Source of the DNA: Metarhizium brunneum
Lineage: Eukaryota; Ascomycota; Sordariomycetes; Hypocreales; Clavicipitaceae
Assembly: GCF_013426205.1 (NCBI RefSeq)
Contig: NC_089423.1
Coordinates: forward strand, 4,960,001 to 5,024,000
Reading direction: 5' to 3'
Length of the DNA: 64,000 nt
The translations under genes were made by a program, and so were the position numbers. Shown piece by piece: positions 18,455 to 31,080 of this stretch. Each line of letters begins with the position of its first letter. Position 1 is the first letter of the stretch. The notes under the pieces were generated by a model. The model did not search any database. It was not told the DNA's origin and saw only the letters and a program-made list of their open reading frames with translations.

Positions 18455-21400
18455 ATGCTATCGCAGAATCGAAACGCACAAGGCACAGAACCTCCCCCGC
18501 CGACAGGTCCGTTGGGCCACCCGTTACCACGACGGGCCTCGCCAGGAAACTCGGTAACCTTGAAGCATCACCAACTCGCCCGCGATGCTTCTCTCAGAGC
18601 GAGTCCCGGCTCGTCGCCGGCGGCGAATCCAAGCAATGTAACAAGCTCGCCGCGCCGTAATTCCTCCGGGGAGAGCCACGAAACGGGCCAGAGCGACCCG
18701 AAAAAATGGTTTGATTTGTCAAACCAAAACCCGACTGCAACGTTTGACAACAGCGCCATGGATGGTATGGATGGTTTGTGTCACTCTACACATGATGTTT
18801 GCAGTCTGGCTTGATATGACTAACATGTTCGTCGCAGTTGACCCTCCCTTCTTCCAGAAAGAGTCGGACTCGTCAAATGAAGACAAGCCATACCAGTTCC
18901 AACACCCGGCTCCTCCGCGGCTCGCCACCGGCCAGAGTAGCAGCGCGGATGACTATCGCAGCGTGATTGACGATCTCACCGTCGAAATTCAAAAGCTGAA
19001 GGAAGAATTGAAGAGGTACAAGCAAAAGGGTCCGGAAACGCTGCGAAAGGACAAGCTCTTCGAAATCAAGTACCATGGTCTACCAAGGCGTAGGAGACGA
19101 GAATTAGAAACAACGCTGCGTGACTTCGCGGCTAGCATTGAAGACTCTCCGGATGCCTCGTCGTCTCAGCGAAAGAAATCATTGCGACACGCCACGCGTG
19201 ACCACATGTACTCGGCTTCGGGATCCGCTTCTAAGCACGCCTCCTCTTCGTCTGGCTCCAATGCTAGACCTGTAGACTCTGCATATGCGTCCATGTCGAG
19301 CGCTGCTAATTCAACTGGAGCGTCGCTCGGCCGTCCAAGTGTCGGCTCGCGTGTCAGGTCCGACCAAAAGGTAGAAAACTACCTGCGCGACATCCCTGAG
19401 GGCTTGTACCCACGCCACATGATATTGACCGACAGGGACAGAAAGAAGTTGGTGGTACGACGCCTGGAACAATTATTTACAGGGAAGATTGCGGGCCGGC
19501 ATGCGCGCCGAGCCAGACATCGCCAAACCGATGGAGTCGAGGCAGATGGGGTATCAGCCGATGTTGACTCTCAAGCTCAACCTCATCTAGCCAAGCAGCA
19601 GCCTACACCTGCTACCAATAATGCCGCTGGCGGCGGCGCCGCCGCCGCCGGAAATTCAGAGCCGTCACGGGAAGCCAAGATTTTACCCCCGGAACAACAA
19701 TCTGGTCACTCTTGCAAGAAAAGTCGATCGCGAGATAATGGCTCGGCTTGTCACTCCAACGGCGATCAGACAGAGTCCCGGGGCAACGGAAACAGCAGTG
19801 GCTCAGGAACCAACACCTCGCCAACCCAACCGCCCGTCCCTGACCAGCGACCCACACGCGTAAAGGATCTGGACCCGGATCGGACTCAAGTTCCCTCTGA
19901 AAATATGGAGTATATTCGTCATCTGGGCTTAGTTCCTCCAGAGCTTATAACAGAGTCGAAAAAGGATAACCTGGACGTGCAGCCAGATGCTGAGGGTTGG
20001 GTGTACTTGAATCTGCTGTGCAACTTGGCACAGCTACACATCATCAATGTTACGCCAAGCTTCGTACGATCTGCCGTGAACGAAATTAGTACCAAGTTCC
20101 AGCTCTCACCCGACGGCCGCAAGATTCGTTGGCGAGGTGGTCGGGATGGCACCAGGTTCTCCAGTGACAGTTCGAATGAGAGCTCTCAGAGGAGCGCAGA
20201 CACAGAAGATTCCGAGTCGGGTCAACGCAAGAGGCAAAAGACTGGCAACTCCACAGCAGATGATGTTCAGTCCGGCGGAAGTTCAAAAAATCGCTCCAAA
20301 TTCGGCCCTCAGGTGTCCGCTTCATCGGATAGCTTCCACTACAAGCCGCTTTTTGTTCACAATAGCTCCCCCAACGGAGAGACATCGCTGGACGAAACTT
20401 TGTCGTCCTTCGGACCCATTGACGATAGCAATGGAGACGATTCACGATGGAACCTGAGTGGCTCTGGCACGTCGAATCGTCGGAAGCGTCGCCATGACGG
20501 TGCTATTATTTATTATAGCGGCGCGCCGTTCTGCACTGACCTTTCTGGTGGCCCTGGTGATACATCTCCTGCAACATACATGCTGTCCAGCGGCCAAGAC
20601 CGCCAAGACTCCCAAGGACAATCTTCACGCCCGATGCTTCACCGATCCACATCTGGTTCTTCCCTGGGTTACCGTCCACTTAGCGAACGGAATCATTGTA
20701 TTGACACCAGCGTGAAGATGGACGTTGACAGCAGTGACGGTGTCCCGGATCTCACAGGTGACTCAGACTCCGAATCAAGCATCCCCGATTCCGAGTTTCC
20801 ATGGTCCTCTGCGCAACAGTATATTGAAGTGCATCCGCTGGAGCCTTGCGGTCTGGGAGGCGTTATGCCGGATGACCACTTCATGGTCGTCGTAACAACG
20901 AAACGACCCATGACAGATGCTACGGCGTCAGAATACCAGTCTAATTTACCAAGAAAATCGGAGGAAGCCACTGAGTTTATCATCAGTCGATTAGCAAGCA
21001 TGTCAACTTCATCACCTGCCCCGCTTGCCACAAGTCAGCAAAACGTTTACCCTGTTGAAATTGATTACATGTCGGGTAGGATCAAGCGTCTTGCTCCAGT
21101 GCCGCTGCCTCCACCGGTCATTTTCCTCCCGCCATTTAGTACGGACACGTCAAGCTCGGGGGATGATGAATTCGGCTCTGAGGATGATGACGACGCCCTG
21201 GAGTCTTCAGAAGAGCTGATGAGCCGAGCTGTCAATCCACATCAGTCAGATGGCTACCCTGATGGTGTGGACTTGAGCAGCGGGGACGAAGATGGCGAAG
21301 AGCCTGACGAGGATGATGCCGCCAATGGGATGTATGAGCGAATGGACACGGATGATGTGCCCAATTTCAAGCGTCCCATTGTCAGTGCCAAGCGCCCGTC

Positions 21401-21548
21401 TATTGGCAGCGCAGAGGCCGCACCTGGAAGCATTCGATGCAGAAGTAAAAGTGCCAGCGCCGATGCCGTGTTTAGAACCGGCGGCAGTTCGGCCGCAACC
21501 GCAGGAGGAGTGGAAAGTGGCCACAGCACCAGCGATGAAGAGAGTTGA
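18455..21548 (+). CDS. frq: Circadian clock protein FREQUENCY
   Basis: Exons 18455-18764 and 18838-21548 (73-bp intron) sum to 1007 codons, 1006 residues; Neurospora FRQ has about 990. FRQ is the negative element of the fungal clock: with FRH and CK1 it inhibits the White Collar complex and is progressively phosphorylated and degraded. The N terminus has [22 protein letters not shown] and the conserved [15 protein letters not shown]...[18 protein letters not shown] across the intron. A coiled coil for dimerisation lies at about 139-165, and CK1-binding helices at about 305-320 ([13 protein letters not shown]) and 494-506 ([12 protein letters not shown]). A basic nuclear signal (NRRKRRHDG) is near 650, and acidic Ser-rich PEST-like tracts fill the C-terminal third. 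Met102 sits where short-form FRQ starts in Neurospora (about codon 100), so long and short forms are plausible. Confidence 0.95.
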
Positions 21549-22599
21549 CATTAACGCGCAATCCTGACGGCATGATTGCATGCTGGCAACACGGAACTCA
21601 CGACTTGTCGATAGTTGAGTTTTTATTGGAATTACGAAGCCTTGTACCCATTTTTATTTAGTTTGTCTTCTTCTGCTACTTTCTCTGACGTATATCTTCT
21701 TTTTATACATTCTTGACAGCGGGCGATAGACATATTTGGCGACCAGAGATTCGGGAGATGTTACTGGGGTCTGTTTGCGTTGAATTTTGTGGCGCAAAGT
21801 CCATTGCGACAAAGCCCAATTTGCATGCGGCAAGGTGTTTTAAGGCATTTTTGTGTACAACTTGGGAAACCCTTTTTTTTTTGGTCATGTTCAAGGTTCC
21901 CTCCCCTTGGACAGCTGGTCCATATCTATATGTCTGGCAGAGGCCATGGACAAGATTGCGGAAGCGTTGTTTGCGACAAGGGAAAACTGGCTCTGGTAGG
22001 CTAAAACGCGATGGATGCTAGTGTAGCGCTGAAATGGAGTTATCAATTTTCTATGACTCAAATGATTTAAACGGTCTTGATGTCGGGGAAGATGAAGTCT
22101 GCGAATGTCAAGTCGGCGCAGTACCAAAATGCTCTGCATGCTTGTTTCACGGCTAGAGCTACTGCCCTGTGGGGTAGCTGCTAGCCTACTTCAGTAAGTG
22201 CTAGTTTGCCAAGGACTAGCTAGACCAAGGCATGATAGGCATCGGCGCAGTGTGGGGCCGGCATCTGCACCGACCCCACGTCCCTGTGCCCACTTTTTTC
22301 GTCGCAAGCTTGGAGCCTTCTGTACACTCTGCTGCTGACATTCTACAACCAACAGTCCAAAACATGGGGCGCCTGTAGCAAACATTGGCGTTATTGCGCG
22401 AGAACAAGAGATACGACGTATCCCTTTAACTTTTCAGAGTTTTTTTTTTTGCTTTGCGATTCTTTGATTGCATTGCCGTTTCCTCTTCTGACCCCTCCTC
22501 CCACCGCCTTTTCTCTTCCGCAGAGTCCTTGCGTCCGCACATGTCACTGCTTGATTTGCACGAAGCATTCCGAGTCAAGCCGGTCAGCAAGTGTCCACG
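21549..22599. other. Intergenic region downstream of frq
   Basis: About 1 kb. AT-rich sequence just after the frq stop (TTTTTATTTAG, TTTTTATACA) fits 3' processing signals. A T10 tract followed by pyrimidine-rich sequence (22440-22530) precedes the next gene. In Neurospora an antisense frq transcript (qrf) starts in the equivalent region; nothing in the sequence proves one here. Confidence 0.5.
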
Positions 22600-24571
22600 A
22601 TGCATCTCCCACTACTGAAGCTGGTGGCTCTCGCCACGGCGGCGGCGGCTGCGGCACGGGATGCGACGAACCACCCCCGTCGTGTGAAGGAGGTTAAGAA
22701 TGTCGCTATTATCGGTACGTAGATAATCCTTCTTGGATGGGTTTTGAGGATGGGCGGAATCTGGGGCTGGATTGGACCGGAAAGCTCCAGACAGATTGGG
22801 AGCAACATGCTGTGACGTTGGCCGCGTACTTACTGACATGGCAAATATACAGGTGCCGGTGCTGCCGGCACTTCAGCTGCATACCACTTGCAAAAGTATG
22901 CCGAGGAAGAAGGTCTGGCTGTCAATATCACGGTTTTCGAAAAGACTGACCACATCGGCGGTCGTACCGTCACCGTGAATGCCTTCAACGACCCCGGGCA
23001 GCCCGTGGAGCTCGGAGCATCCATCTTCATCAAGGACAACCACATCATGTACAATGCTACTCGGGACTTCGACTTGTCGCTGACGGGGTTGACGGAACCC
23101 CAGCCTGCTGACTACACAGCTATTTGGGATGGCAAGACCATCTTGTTTCGGTCAGAGGCAGGTGCTTCCAAGTGGTGGGATGCTGCAAAGCTGTTTCTGA
23201 AGTATGGCCTGGCGCCGTACAGGGCTGTGCAGCTGGTCAAGAGCGCCGTCGGGACTTTTCTTCGCCTTTATGAGACGCCGTATTTCCCGTTTCGGTCGTT
23301 GACGCAGAGGGCCTTTGAGCTGGGGTTGTTAAGGTTGACGGGTGTGACGGGCGAGCAGTATCTGAGAGATAACAATGTGAGTTTGCGACAGAAAAGGCAT
23401 GCCGTGTATAGCGCTCTGGAAACTCGATGCTAAATTCTTGTTCAAGATCAACCCGGACTTTGTTCGAGACCTCATGCAGTCGGCTACACGGGTCAACTAT
23501 GCCTCCAACATGGCCTACATCCACGGTTTAGAGGCAATGGTGAGTTTTTTTTTTTTGCTACAATGCGTTTGGCAGTTGACCAGGTTGCTCATCTTCTTGT
23601 AGGTGTCGTTCTCTACCGAGGGTGCCGTCGCCGTTGCTGGAGGTAATTGGCAAATCTTTGAGAAGCTGCTTCAGCACAGTGGTGCAGTCTACTATCCCAA
23701 CACTTCTGTTGCCACCCTCGCATTTCAAAAGGGTGCCGACAAGCCTGGATCTGCTCCCAAGTATCTAATCTCGACGAAATCGTCGGGTTCGACATCAAAA
23801 GCCGCCAAGCTGCCCACCGCCTTTGACAATGTTATAATCGCATCACCCTGGCAGTTCAGCGGCATCGAAGCTGCCAAGGGAGTAATCAAACATCGTATTG
23901 ATACGATCCCTTATATGAAGCTCCACGTCACTCTATTCACCTCTCCCTTCCTATTGCAGCCAAGCTTCTTCGGTCTTGAAGCAGGGACAAAGGCTCCGAG
24001 CAATGTATACACAACTCTCGGCAAAGACGAGGAAGCTCATGAAGGCCCGGAGGGAGTCGGCCGTACCGGCTTTTACTCCATCAGCACCCTGCGCACAGTC
24101 ACAAATCCCAAGACACAAGGGAAGGAGTTCCTCTACAAGATTTTCTCAGCCGAGCCGGTCAATTCAACTTTTCTGTCTGATATCCTCGGCACACCAGTTC
24201 CGTCTTGCTTTATATGCAACGAAACTACGGGCGAAGTAGAGCCCATCTCATGGTACTACCCGCACTGGTTTTACTCGTACCCGATTGAATCCCCGCGCGT
24301 CACCTTCCAGGATCCCATTGTCGGCAGAGGCCTATACTATACTTCTGGAGTGGAGAGCTTCATCTCAACCATGGAGACTAGCGCCCTCATGGGGATGAAT
24401 GTCGCTCGTCTCATGGCAGATGACTTTGCCGGCGTCACCAGGAGCAGAGGAGGCAACAAGGACACCGCCTCGCAGGACACAAGTCCCAGGCCTCCAAGGG
24501 AAGATTTCTGGGATAGTATGGACAGCGAGATGGGGGCCAGTATGAACTTTCCGGGTGCAGATGAACTTTAG
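22600..24571 (+). CDS. Prenylcysteine oxidase/lyase (FAD-dependent)
   Basis: Exons 22600-22714, 22853-23376, 23447-23539 and 23603-24571 give 567 codons (566 residues). The family cleaves the thioether bond of farnesyl- or geranylgeranyl-cysteine released when prenylated proteins are degraded. The start codon begins a signal peptide (HLPLLKLVALATAAAAAA), so the enzyme enters the secretory path, probably to the vacuole or outside. A Rossmann FAD motif (NVAIIGAGAAGTSAAYHL) spans intron 1, then ITVFEKTDHIGGRTVTVN. The conserved core TRVNYASNMAYIHGLEAMVSFSTEGAVAVAGGNWQIF crosses intron 3. A C-terminal YYTSGVESFISTMETSALMGMNVARL segment completes the flavin fold. Intron 2 (70 bp) opens with GTGAGT, contains GCTAAAT and can be closed in frame only at TTCAAG, an AAG acceptor. 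Confidence 0.88.
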
Positions 24572-26133
24572 AAGAGCTAGGATACCCTTTGATGTTTTTT
24601 CTTTCTTTCTCTTTTGATACTAGAGTGCGGGGAATGGTGGGTATAGATGGCTGTTGATTGGGAATGTTTACACGGTAGCCATGGCGAATGATTAGGGGAC
24701 ACGGACTTGGCTAGAATGTGGTAAACTGCGTGTTGAAATATATTGAAAATGTGCGCATATACATCAGATAGCGGACGGGTGGCTGCACGATTTCACCCTC
24801 TGGTCAATAATATCATTGTTCAGGCTCGCAATGCCACCTGCAAAGTTACTTTGCCGCAAGGCCGATGGAAATTACCACATGCAAGTCTAGCGAGACGGTT
24901 TGCACACACTCCAACGAATAGGACGTCTTTCGTCTTGTCATCGCTTTTCCTCGGGGTTACCTTTGGCTTCACCAGGGTGCCAAACCAGGACGTGTCCATG
25001 GATGGGGACCTTGTTGGTTGTCTTTTCCTCGTCTATGTCTATTGGTACGACACCCATTTACGCTACGTACATGGGTACGGAGGAGTTATGGTATAGACGT
25101 GTGCAGGGCAGCAATGTTTGTTGTGGTTGACGTGACTGTCCGTGCGATGACGCGCTGGCGTGTGCAAGTAGTAGTACTAAGCCAGCCAGACAATCGATGT
25201 GGTGGTGGTGAGAGGTCGATCAGCAAAGCCGGCTTTCAGCCCAAGCATTGTCGGCCAGCCTTGCCTGGCTTTGTTCAGGTGTGAGTGGGAGGCCGTGGCA
25301 GTTGTGACTCGTGACAGGGCATCAATGCGTGAGAACCAGTTGCCGACGACGCCAACTCATTTTAGGGCACGACGCATATATCGCGACGGCAAGACGCGGT
25401 GTTGTAGTATTCCTTGTTTTTTCCCGCCCCTTTGCGTGGCGATTACGTGCCTTGCATAATGACGTTATTGGTCTGGCCTATTGAATGGACACCAGCTGGG
25501 TTCTGATCATCATCACACACCAAAGCAATGATGGCTCCAAGGCAGCAAGGCACCTTAGCTTGACGCACGTGATGCCACCAGGCCACGCGTGGACTTGATG
25601 GGCCGCACATGTCTGGTGGGTGGTGTTATGACGCACCCTCTGGCACACCAGACTAACACCAAGAAGGCCTCCCATCTGTAGCCTGGGCCACTCAACCAGT
25701 CACTGGCTAGCCATGCTTCCAGACATCTGGGACCCTGGCCCCAGTGCCAATCCCAGCACTCCGCTAGTAGATGCCAGTAAATGCCACCGCACCATCCCAC
25801 CTTGGCTTGCACAGCTTGCCGCTTGCATCATCGCGTTTGCTTCCTCGTGAACGACGTCCTTCTGCCTACGCTTGTCGTGCAGGAAGCTTGATCGTCGTGT
25901 TTATTCTTTTTTTTTTGTCTCCTGCCTCGCATACTCTCCTCGCCTGGCTCCTGTCCTTCGCTTAGAACGGTTTTCCATCGAGCTGCAGTCACGCCGCCAG
26001 CTGCTCACACTTGTCAAGTGAAGGAGGGGTTCTACCTGGTCTGTACTTTGGACGCTGGGGCACAAAACCAGGACGGAAAGAAAGATATAATACCCGGCAC
26101 AGACGGCGAAATAAAACAAAAAAGGGGGACAGA
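24572..26133. other. Intergenic region upstream of vid27
   Basis: About 1.56 kb with no recognised gene. The last 300 bp are pyrimidine-rich with a T10 run near 25908, typical of a leader. Short frames here have no family resemblance. Confidence 0.5.
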
Positions 26134-28940
26134 ATGTTCATGCTGCGGAATGGTAAGTGATTTCAACCACCATGAGGAGGTGCAAATGTCTTGCTTTCTT
26201 TTTTTTTTCTGGTGCCCTCCTGTTATCCTTGTCTGTCCTAATTATGTACTCTCCTCTGGCCACACAAACACACACGCACACACACTTACGTTTGGCCCCC
26301 TGCCTTTCATAAAGCCAAGGAAGCTTGACAATGACTTGAAAATCTATCCCGCTTCGACATCTCTCCTCTGCTTTTGCTCATTCATCGAAAACTCTTCCTT
26401 GTTTCGTTGCCAAGACTACCAGTTCTCCCCAAAGCTAACAGAGTCCCTCTTTCCCCACAGTTGGCAAGCTGATCTTCGGCTCCGGCACCCAAGAAGCGCT
26501 TATCGAGCTGCCTCAGGGTCAGCTTTATCTCGTTCGACCACTGTCGCCCAAGGGCTATTCCGAGCTCATTTTCAAGGACTCGGCCATTCGTATCCGTCGA
26601 ACCAACCAGGATTTCCACTACCAACTTGTCGTCCAGCGGGTCTTTGAGGAAGGCGAGGCCGAACTTATTGCCGACGAAGAGGGCGAAGACGCTGAGATTG
26701 ACGCTCTTGCCGCCGAACGTGACGAGAAGACATTCTTGCTAGACGAAGCTCTTCGGTTCCGAGTCGAAAGCAGAGAGGGTGGTGAAACTGTATTTGCTTG
26801 GAGAGACTTGAGCGGCGACAACGGCGATCTCTACGAGTTCGTTTGCGATACTCAAGTGCCTACCGCGCAGGTCGAACAGTTTGTTCAAGTTGCTCAGCAG
26901 TGTCAATACGAACGCAAGTACCGCAAGCCGCATACCACCGCTTCTGACGAGGATTACCAGCAGTTCGAGTTCCACGACGAAAACCCCATTCCTCCTGCCA
27001 GTCCACTTCACAGCCCCGTGCTTGCCCGATCTATTGAGTCTGTCGACGACATGTACGCCAAGAAGACGGCTGCTAACACGGGCGCCAAGAGAGAACCTCT
27101 GGCTGCCGCCGCTGCCGCCTCACTGCCAGAGCCAGAGCCAGAGGCGGAGTCGGAGCCGGAGCTGGAGCCAGAGCTAGAACCGGAAACCAAGGGCAGCGGA
27201 CAATCAAAAGCACCTGAACCTGACTCTGCTCCGGAACCTCTCGAGATCTACGCATCGCTACCCGCCGAACTGCATCTCTTTGATCCACAGCCGGGTCACT
27301 TTGAACTCATTGATGACTCCGTGATTGCTACTGTTTCAGAGGTTGGTCAATGGCAATATTGGCTCCAAATCGAAAGCAAGGAAAGATCATGGGTCGGTAC
27401 CTCAGTCGTGCCCGAGTTCAACCCTGTATTTGACTTTGAGTATCTTTCATTCGTTTTCAACCACTTCAGCGGCGATGGCACCGCCAGGTCCTGGCTTCTT
27501 CGGTTCAAGGACCAGCCCACTCTGGAAAAGTTCCAGGAGGCAATCATGCAAGCCATCTGGGAGAGGCTTAATGAAACCAAATGGGCCAAAGTGCAAGAAA
27601 AGGAGCGTGAATATGTGCTTGACGCCTTTGGCGATCTAAACATGGAAGATGCGCCGCCGCTGGAAGAAGAAGAGGAAGAGGAGGAAGAGGAGCATGAGGA
27701 AGAGGAAGACGCCGGCATCCGCAGCGACGATTACGAATCTGAAGAGGACGAGGAAGCAGATGAGGAGAAAACCGGTGGTGACATCAACTCACAACTGGCG
27801 GTGGGTTACAAGCATGACCGCTCATTTGTCGTTCGCGGTTCCAAGATTGGTGTGTTTTCTCATACGGCCGACAATCGTCTCAAATTCAACACCAACATTT
27901 CCAGAGTTACCACTCCAGGCGGTAAGCTCATGAGCCCCAAGAAGGTCATGTTGCACAGCGAAGATCGGGATCTCATCATACAAAATGGCGTCGATGCCAA
28001 CAAACTATACCGTATGGATATCGAATACGGCAAGGTCGTTGACGAGTGGAAAGTCCACGATGATATACCCGTCGTCACGTTTGCTCCAGAGAACAAGTTC
28101 GCCCAGATGTCGTCGGAGCAGACCTTCCTTGGTGTGTCCAGTAATGCTCTGTACCGTGTCGATCCTCGTCTGTCTGGCAACAAGCTTGTGGACACTGACA
28201 TGAAGCAATATGCTTCCAAGAACGACTTCTCGGCTTTGGCTACCACCGAGAAGGGATACATTGCTGTGGCAAGCAATAAGGGCGACATTCGCCTGTTTGA
28301 CCGCCTGGGAATTCGCGCCAAGACACAGCTTCCTGCTCTGGGTGATCCCATCATTGGCATGGATGTTTCTGCCGATGGTCGATGGATTCTGGGAACTACC
28401 AAGAACTACATCTTGCTGGTTGATGCTCAGCAGAAGGGTGGCAAGAATGATGGCAAGCTTGGTTTTGAGAAGGGCTTCTCAGCCGACTCCAAGCCCCGCC
28501 CTCGCCGTCTTGCCCTGACCCCAGAGCATGTTGCGCAGGTTTACCATGAAACGGGAAAGCCTGTATCGTTTACACCGGCCAAGTTCAACGCTGGAGAGGG
28601 CGCTGAAGAGAAGAGCATCATCACTGCTACAGGACCTTATATCGTCGAGTGGGATCTCAAGAAACTCCTCCGCGGCGTAAAGACTCCTTATAAGATCAAG
28701 CGCTACCAGGATGAAGTCAAGGCGGACGACTTCAAGTTTGGGTCCGACAAGAACGTCATTGTAGCGCTGCCCAACGAAGTCAACATGGTGGCTAAACAAA
28801 GCCTACGCAAGCCCACACGAGAGAGCATCATGGGCGATTTACGTTTGAGCGGTGGTCGGCGCAGCTCAGGACGGATTAGCAATAGTCAGAGCGGGAGATA
28901 CAAGTTGGGAAGAGACGATATCGTGAATTCGCCTTATTAA
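26134..28940 (+). CDS. vid27: Vid27 family protein
   Basis: Exons 26134-26152 and 26461-28940 give 833 codons (832 residues). The 19-nt first exon encodes only MFMLRN and one base of the next codon. A 308-bp intron with a GCTAAC branch site and a CA-rich tract joins it to VGKLIFGSGTQEALIELPQGQLYLVRPLSPKGYSELIFKD, the hallmark Vid27 N terminus. Residues 70-130 form the rest of the N-terminal domain; an acidic Glu/Pro linker follows (about 200-240), then a PH-like segment (LYASLPAEL...). A Glu-rich run lies near 300-330, followed by a C-terminal beta-propeller-like Vid27 domain with a Lys-rich tail. Yeast Vid27 is a cytoplasmic protein linked to vacuolar degradation of gluconeogenic enzymes; its biochemical role is unclear. 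Confidence 0.92.
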
Positions 28941-29421
28941 GTAATGAATGGCTGGTGAGGGGCGTGTTTCGAGCTGTACGCGCGGCCGAATTCCACTTGT
29001 CTATTTATGAAGGGATGCCCTTTTTTTTTGATACCATGAACTGCAAATTTGCAGAACTTTCATCCAAGCCAATCCTATTCTGTGGTTGTGTCTGTAACCT
29101 TTTTATCTTGTCTTGGGATTCAATGTGGGGAATAAACGTTCGAGGTTTCCTTTCGTCTTCACGTCGCGGGTTATAACGGCTCTTCATCCCAGGTATGTAG
29201 TTAGTTAGATAGCAGCACGCACGAATCAAAGTTGAAAAACAAAAAAACTATTAAATGCTAGTCCGTAACTCCATTCGCTACATTGCTAAATGACTCTTTG
29301 TTTTTTCCTCCCTCCCCGGCTCATTCCCATCCCGTTCATTTGACATTTATAAGTTATAGAGTAAAGTCTAATCACGCCCCAGACTAGAATACCCAACCCA
29401 GAACAAAGACACGATGAGTGC
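28941..29421. other. Convergent 3' intergenic region
   Basis: About 480 bp between the stops of vid27 and tps1. It holds T-rich and A-rich tracts that fit 3' ends for both transcripts, and no coding content. Confidence 0.5.
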
Positions 29422-31080
29422 TCATGGGTTGTTCTGCGTAGGCGAAACAGCCTCATCTTCGTCCTGGCCCGGCCCAACAACGGCGCCAGACACGTTCCGC
29501 AACGTCTTGGGCTGGACATTGTTCGAATCAAGGCGAGTCATTTCAGACACGAAGCTGGTTCCCCACCATGCGCTGGTGTACTTGAAGACATAGCGTTCCA
29601 GTTTCTTAAAGTTCGCCGCCCGCTGCTCAGGACTCATGGTGACGGCATCATGGATGGCATTGGCCAGTTCCTCCGTGTTCCATGGATTGACGATGAGACT
29701 CCCGTTAAGAGACTGTGCGGCGCCGGTGAATTCGGAGAGAATCATGACACCGTGGCGTTCTCGCTGCGTGGCAATGTATTCGTATGAGACGAGGTTCATG
29801 CCATCGCGGGTCGAGGAGACGAGGCATACGTCTGATACGGCGTAGAGGGCGGTTAGTTCGTCAAAGGAGACGGACTGGTGGAGGAAGTGGATGGGCATGA
29901 ATTCAATGGTGCCGAATTTGCCGTTGATGCGGCCGACGAGCTCGTTGACCACGGCGCGGAGATTCTGATACTCTTCCACATCTTGGCGCGAGGGGACGGC
30001 GACCTGGACGAGAACGATTTTGCCGATCCATTCAGGGTGTTCGGTTAGGAATACTTCCAAGGCGTGCAGCTTCTGTGGCACTCCCTTGATGTAATCCAGT
30101 CTGTCGACGCCGACAATCAACTTGACACCTTCGAATTTGCGGTTCAGTGTCGCGATGCGTTCCTGCACAGACGGTTTCTTGAGCCCTTCGACAAATTTGT
30201 CCGGGTCGATGCCTATGGGGAACGCACCAATGGTGACGAAGCGTCCGTTCCAGTCGACGCCATTGGGCGTGGTATGCGTGCCCAAGATGCGGGAGCAGCT
30301 GCTCAGGAAATGACGTGCATAGTCGTACGTGTGGAACCCAATCAGGTCGCAGTCCAGCAGGCCGCGGAGCAGAGGTTCACGAACGGGCAAGATACGGTAG
30401 ATTTCGCTGCTGGGAAACGGCGTGTGCAGGAAGAAGCCAATCTTGACCTTCTTGTTGGTCTTGGCGATTTCTTCCCGCAGCATCTGCGGGAGGAGCATGA
30501 GGTGGTAGTCGTGGACCCAGATGAGGTCGCCATCTTGAACGTCCTTGATGACGGTCTGGGCGAAGAGATGGTTTACTTCTTGGTAGGCTGCCCATGCGGA
30601 TTCATCAAAGGTGATTTCGCCGGGGTGGTAGTGGAAGAGGGGCCAGAGGATGGAGTCTGATAGAATGCAATGTTAGTGGTTTTTTTTTTGGGTTTTCTTT
30701 TTTTGGCCTGGTCCTGTTTGGTGTAGACCGTGGAAAGGAAAGAATTTGGGAGGGGACAAACTTGAAAATCCGTTGTAATGTCTATCGGCGAGCTCGTCGT
30801 CGATAAATACTGGGTGCGCGCCGTATTCGTCCTTCAGGCGCTGCTTCATGTCGGCGACTTCATTGTCAGGGACTTCGAGACCCGGCCATCCGTACCACTG
30901 GAAGCTAGTGGTCTTGCTGAGGCCGCTAAGGCCGGTGACCAAGCCGCCGGAGGACATGGAGAATGTGTAGCTGCCGTCATCGGAGCGCTTGATGGTGATG
31001 GGGAGACGGTTCGAGAGGAGGAGGAGCCGGCCGTGGATTTCTGGCGCAAGGCCATCTGCGACACTGGTGTCTGCAGTCAT
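29422..31080 (-). CDS. tps1: Alpha,alpha-trehalose-phosphate synthase (UDP-forming)
   Basis: Exons 31080-30762 and 30656-29422, joined across a 105-bp intron (GTTTGT...ATCAG), give 518 codons (517 residues). This GT20 enzyme makes trehalose-6-phosphate from UDP-glucose and glucose-6-phosphate in the cytosol; it supports stress tolerance and the control of glycolysis. The family blocks appear in order: LLLLSNRLPITIKR, SFQWYGWPGLEV, HYNGFSNSILWPLFHY across the intron, WVHDYHLMLLPQML, GFFLHTPFPSSEIYR, GVDRLDYIKGVPQKL and STRDGMNLVSYEYIA. The protein is the short synthase-only form without a phosphatase domain. The upstream region carries stress-element-like AGGGG motifs. Confidence 0.96.

Noticed and set aside
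30064..30660. 198-residue antisense frame over tps1
   Set aside because: Complement of conserved GT20 motifs; no signature of its own.
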